This document shows, piece by piece, positions 45,636-64,000 of a stretch of DNA of 64,000 nt. The notes beneath the pieces were generated by a model, which saw nothing but the letters and a program-made list of their open reading frames with translations, was not told where the DNA came from and searched no databases. Origin of the DNA: Ophthalmolycus amberensis (taxonomy: Eukaryota; Chordata; Actinopteri; Perciformes; Zoarcidae); NCBI GenBank assembly GCA_024529925.1, contig JAFEUB010001184.1:23795-87794 (forward strand), in the 5' to 3' direction. Each line of letters starts with the position of its first letter. Positions within the stretch are counted from its first letter, which is position 1. A program made the translations under genes and the position numbers.

Positions 45636-46463
45636 CTCCTTCCAGTATCAAGGCCACAATCTGAACAAGCTCCCACTGCCAGGTCCTCCATCAGGCCCCC
45701 CCCCCCGCTGACTGTGCTGCTTCGCTTCCAAAAGCCTTCAGAAGTGACATTAGAGATTAAAGCGAGGCAGCCCAGTATGTACGAGCTTAACTCGCTTAAC
45801 TCACATAGTACCAAGCCGGTAGCATGTATTTGATCGTAACTGAGCAGCTTTGTTGTCAATACCTAAGCAAACATTAACCGGTAATGCTACTTCATAATAT
45901 TCAGGAGCCAGCTCTCTCGATAACGTTTCCTGTTATTGTCGCGAGGCGGTGCTAAAGTTTAACATGCCTCTATTAATCTGGGCCATTAGAGCGGTACTTC
46001 TAACTATGTTCATAAATGAACTAAATCAGTCCAGCCAGTTATAATCGGAGCCATGAAACAGTTGATTTGGTTCCAATTTCAGTCTTGCCAGCTATAATAT
46101 GTTGGTCATGTATCACGACGTAGCTAACTTGAGTTGAGCTAAATGCAGTTGCTAACTGAGCCGTGATCTGTTTGGAGACCTTGACCGCAGTCATCCGTGT
46201 GCATGCTGGAATGTACTCCCGATCTCTGGCAAACATAAGTAATAAAGTACGATTGCCAGCTAGCTGTCAATCAATCTGCGGTTGCCCTGACAACAGTTCC
46301 AGACTCTTAAAAAATAAAAATCACGATTTCTGTCAAATCGTCAACATTGTAATTTGAATAACTCCACGTACAAAGAATGAGGTCCAACAAAACAACCACA
46401 CTAACTGTGAATGTGTGTGAACAAAATGAACATGACTCGTGTATATTTCACATGTTAGATTTT

Positions 46464-46469
46464 TTTATT
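46464..46469 (-). terminator. ndufc1: Candidate ndufc1 polyadenylation signal
   Basis: AATAAA on the minus strand about 255 nt after the ndufc1 stop codon. Confidence 0.55.
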
Positions 46470-46723
46470 TTACACAGAATTTAGAGCAGTGGAAACAGAA
46501 AGAAGCAGACAAACAGGTGCATCCCATAGACAGGACCTGACGACCTCCTAAACAGGACAAGAAATGACAAGAGTATCACGTCTAAATGTGTTCATCTATT
46601 TATAGAATATACACCTTCACACTGGATGGCAGAATATAGATCATATATAGGCATAATGTTATACTGTCCGTTGATTATAGTAACATCTAAACAAACGAAA
46701 CACTCACATACCAGCGTGCTGGG

Positions 46724-48107
46724 TTACTCCAGGCCATTCCTCACTTTGTACTCGTGTACATCCGTACTGTGCTGCTTGAAGAGCTGCGGGTGGAAGACGG
46801 ACACCACAAGTCGTTTAATGGCACCAAGTCGTTATATTAGAACACTCTTCATATTCAACTACACTCCATGATCTATCGCCATCTGGAATTAAATAAAAGG
46901 AAATCTTAACAATATAAGAAAACCAATCTTTACTAGGACTGCTCTTTTAAACTACATTAATCAAATCAAGGAATGCTCCTTTTATGATGAGAATATCACA
47001 CCATATAGCATGAGGACATATTTCATTGTTCTGCTTTGAAATAAGCACACTGTTTTTTTTGTCCTGATCGACTATGCTTCACTGAAAATCCAAAATGTGA
47101 CATAAGTTGCTTTTCTTTTTTTTTCTTTTTTAAAATAAAACATTGCTGCCCTCTCCTGTCCCTTTGAGGTACAGTAAATGCTGAATAGTTGACCTGATAC
47201 AATCTGCTGCATGATTCGAAAATAAAAGTATTTAATCTTGCCAAAAGACATGCAGGAATATACATTTCTGAATAGGTCAGTTTGGTCTCCTTTCACTGAG
47301 ACAGACATGAACTCAATGGGCTGAAAGAACCCCTCGTGTGAATTAAACACCCAACTCTGACAACAACAAATGATCAGTGTTTAGAGATGCTAATATGATG
47401 TGTTCATTTACCAGGCCCCAAAGGAGAGCAGATGTTCCAAAGGCAAAGCCCACTCTCAACCAGTTGGGGTTCCCACTGTCAGGCTTGGAGCTTGTGAATG
47501 CAGACCTGGATCCAACTGCAAGAAAAGAGAAAACAGCACAACATCATAAACAAGCACACTGACTGGACTTGAAACAGACATTAAGGGTCGCATCAAGATC
47601 ATGGTTACAGGAATGGACCCTTGCAAACATAGAAGTAATTACTTGACAGCATGTATTTGAATTTGTTTTTACAAGAAGCAGGAGAGAAAGAAATCGCACA
47701 AATCCTGAAAGAAGTTTGGCGTGAATACCTCTTCATACATGAGCGAAAGGTATAACGTGGATACTGATTGGATTACAATCCTTCCTGTTAACTAGACCAA
47801 ACATAATAATAATACATTCGCAACAGCTGGGTAAACAATTTGGAACTCACTAACGTTAAGCTAAAAAACACTCTTTTAATGCGTAACTTAATGGGGAGAA
47901 ACCCGCCTGTGTGTGACTGCAGTGCTTACATGAAGCTAAGCTAAGGTCAGACTTCAACATACACATACGTCACAACGTTCACGTTGTGAACAGCGAGATA
48001 AAAAAAAAACGTTATTCAAAATCATATCCGTGAAAGGATTACGATTTTGTCCTAATCTTACTTTTTCCGACGAACGCGGCTCCAGAGAATATCCTGTTGA
48101 AAGTCAT
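46724..48107 (-). CDS. ndufc1: NADH dehydrogenase (ubiquinone) 1 subunit C1
   Basis: Three minus-strand exons, 48107-48062, 47515-47412 and 46783-46724, join in phase to 69 residues. The N-terminus MTFNRIFSGAAFVGK is a short basic, hydrophobic leader. NPNWLRVGFAFGTSALLW starts the single membrane segment (about residues 34-52). The end LFKQHSTDVHEYKVRNGLE parallels the human LIKQHNEDILEYKRRNGLE. NDUFC1 (KFYI) is a small accessory subunit in the membrane arm of respiratory complex I. The length is close to the human 76 residues. It lies head-to-head with naa15, as in human, and shares its upstream region. Confidence 0.95.
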
Positions 48108-48707
48108 TTTAGCTTCAGAGCAGCTTCCTTCATGCGATCTGCCACTCCGCAATCGATTAAACGTCCTGGAAGACTTGAGTAGTTGATCACAGAATCACCG
48201 ATAAATCGCTAGGAGACTTATGAGAAAAACTAACAAACTAATAGCGTTTGGAATTTTAAACTCAACAAATGTCTGGACTTGACTATTGTAAAGCGATTGC
48301 ATCTCGATTGACGTTACCCAGTTTTGGAATTTGGTTTGCAACTTTCGTTATATCCACAGTGCACTGGACACAGTAGGCTACTACTGCCACATTCAACCTG
48401 CTACCATAGGACATGTTGTATTTTTTTAATATAACCAGATACACGCGCTTAAATGTACAGTTAAACATGTTATTCTTGTCCAAAGGCCATTAAGTGACAC
48501 ACAGCCACATACAGCCCCGCTTGTCCGTGTTTGACACGCAGACTCAGAGCAGTCTGACCCGGAGGAGAAGCACATCGGCCATTTTGCTCGGAAGGGGGCC
48601 TCGGCTTCAACACGTGAGACGTTGGAGACTGACACAGCCCAGGATATCTGAACCCAAAGAGGATACTATTGATGTGTGACTCGACAGAGGCGTAGGAAGC
48701 CAGCACA
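48108..48707. promoter_or_regulatory. Shared upstream region of ndufc1 and naa15
   Basis: The two divergent start codons are 600 bp apart. Near the naa15 side are a YY1-type motif GGCCATTTTG (48577-48586) and a CACGTG E-box (48611-48616), both common in housekeeping promoters. A repeat-free layout fits a bidirectional promoter. Transcription starts were not determined. Confidence 0.6.
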
Positions 48708-63580
<14,873 letters not shown>

Positions 63581-63588
63581 GTAAGCAG

Positions 63589-63589
<1 letters not shown>

Positions 63590-63632
<43 letters not shown>
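63590..63632 (+). repeat. (AC)n just after the naa15 exon 18 donor
   Basis: Begins nine bases after the GT of the donor. Complementary to the (TG)19 before the same exon. Confidence 0.95.
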
Positions 63633-63634
<2 letters not shown>

Positions 63635-64000
63635 GATACTCCTCAGGACATCTACAGTTTCAGTGGAAACTAGATGAAGCCGCCACCTTTGGACCACCAT
63701 TGAAGCAGGTGATAGCCGGTGTCCAGCAGGGTCCGACTTATGAAATGAGCATCACTCGGATGTTCATATTCAATGAGGGAAAAGGAATTTATGTGAACAT
63801 AAAACTTTTAAAATATTGAACAATTTTTGTTTTTCAAAGAAAAAACATTTTAAACATAAACGTATTATTCCCAGTAGAGTCTTACAGGGCTTGTGCTGTC
63901 ATATAAAGCTGAAAAAGTCATGGATATTGAATATAACAATTTCAAGGCCAGGAGAAAAATACATAAACCCAGAAGGTTTTGTAAAAGTAATGACGCTGTG
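63633..64000. other. naa15: Intron 18 of naa15, no exon seen
   Basis: AT-rich intron sequence up to the window edge. The next coding exon is expected to the right. Confidence 0.6.

Larger units (their letters stand above)
42612..46463. other. mgarp upstream region and intergenic repeats
   Basis: Between the mgarp start and the ndufc1 poly(A) site. It holds the immediate mgarp promoter (42612-42868), repeat copy B split by a hAT-type insertion, a (CT)n tract near 45165-45186, and the second copy of the 40001 repeat. No coding exon is supported. Confidence 0.55.

Overview
This is vertebrate nuclear DNA, almost certainly from a teleost fish and probably a percomorph. It has short GT-AG exons in long AT-rich introns, many CA/TG microsatellites, tRNA-derived SINE pieces, hAT-type DNA transposons and fish-type endogenous retroviral remnants. 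Five conserved genes lie in the same order and orientation as on human 4q31.1: noct (+), elf2 (-), mgarp (-), ndufc1 (-), naa15 (+). All exon models were built by hand from translations, splice sites and phase agreement; no alignment was run.

Layout. About 1-10 kb is accessory DNA: a young internally deleted endogenous retrovirus (802-4831, minus orientation, LTRs identical by eye), a broken HECT-like gene just downstream of it (4888-6484), and a hAT-type element (8039-8820). 10.3-17.8 kb is noct (nocturnin), three coding exons including a distant first exon that encodes the mitochondrial leader. 17.1-19.7 kb is the tail-to-tail interval between noct and elf2, with a degenerate tandem repeat. 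19.7-25.9 kb is elf2, an ETS factor with eight coding exons on the minus strand. 25.9-29 kb is intergenic, with dispersed repeats and a 39-bp minisatellite. 29-42.6 kb is mgarp on the minus strand, with an 18-nt microexon and two candidate alternative last exons, both rich in glutamate. 42.6-46.5 kb is repeat-rich, including a hAT-type element nested inside an older repeat. 46.5-48.1 kb is ndufc1 (complex I subunit), head-to-head with naa15 across about 600 bp. 48.7 kb to the window end is naa15 (NatA auxiliary subunit), 18 exons covering the first 764 residues; the C-terminal end lies outside the window. Its second intron holds a retroelement remnant with a very long LTR (50546-52416).

The genes do not form a pathway. 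Three products (NOCT long isoform, MGARP, NDUFC1) are mitochondrial, ELF2 is a nuclear transcription factor, and NAA15 anchors the NatA acetyltransferase on ribosomes. The most notable sequence-level observations are a perfect consensus oestrogen response element in both LTRs of the young provirus, alternative acidic tails of MGARP (one built from 39-bp repeats), TG microsatellites abutting several 3' splice sites, and complementary (TG)n/(CA)n tracts flanking naa15 exon 18. I found no CRISPR array, operon or other prokaryote-type system.
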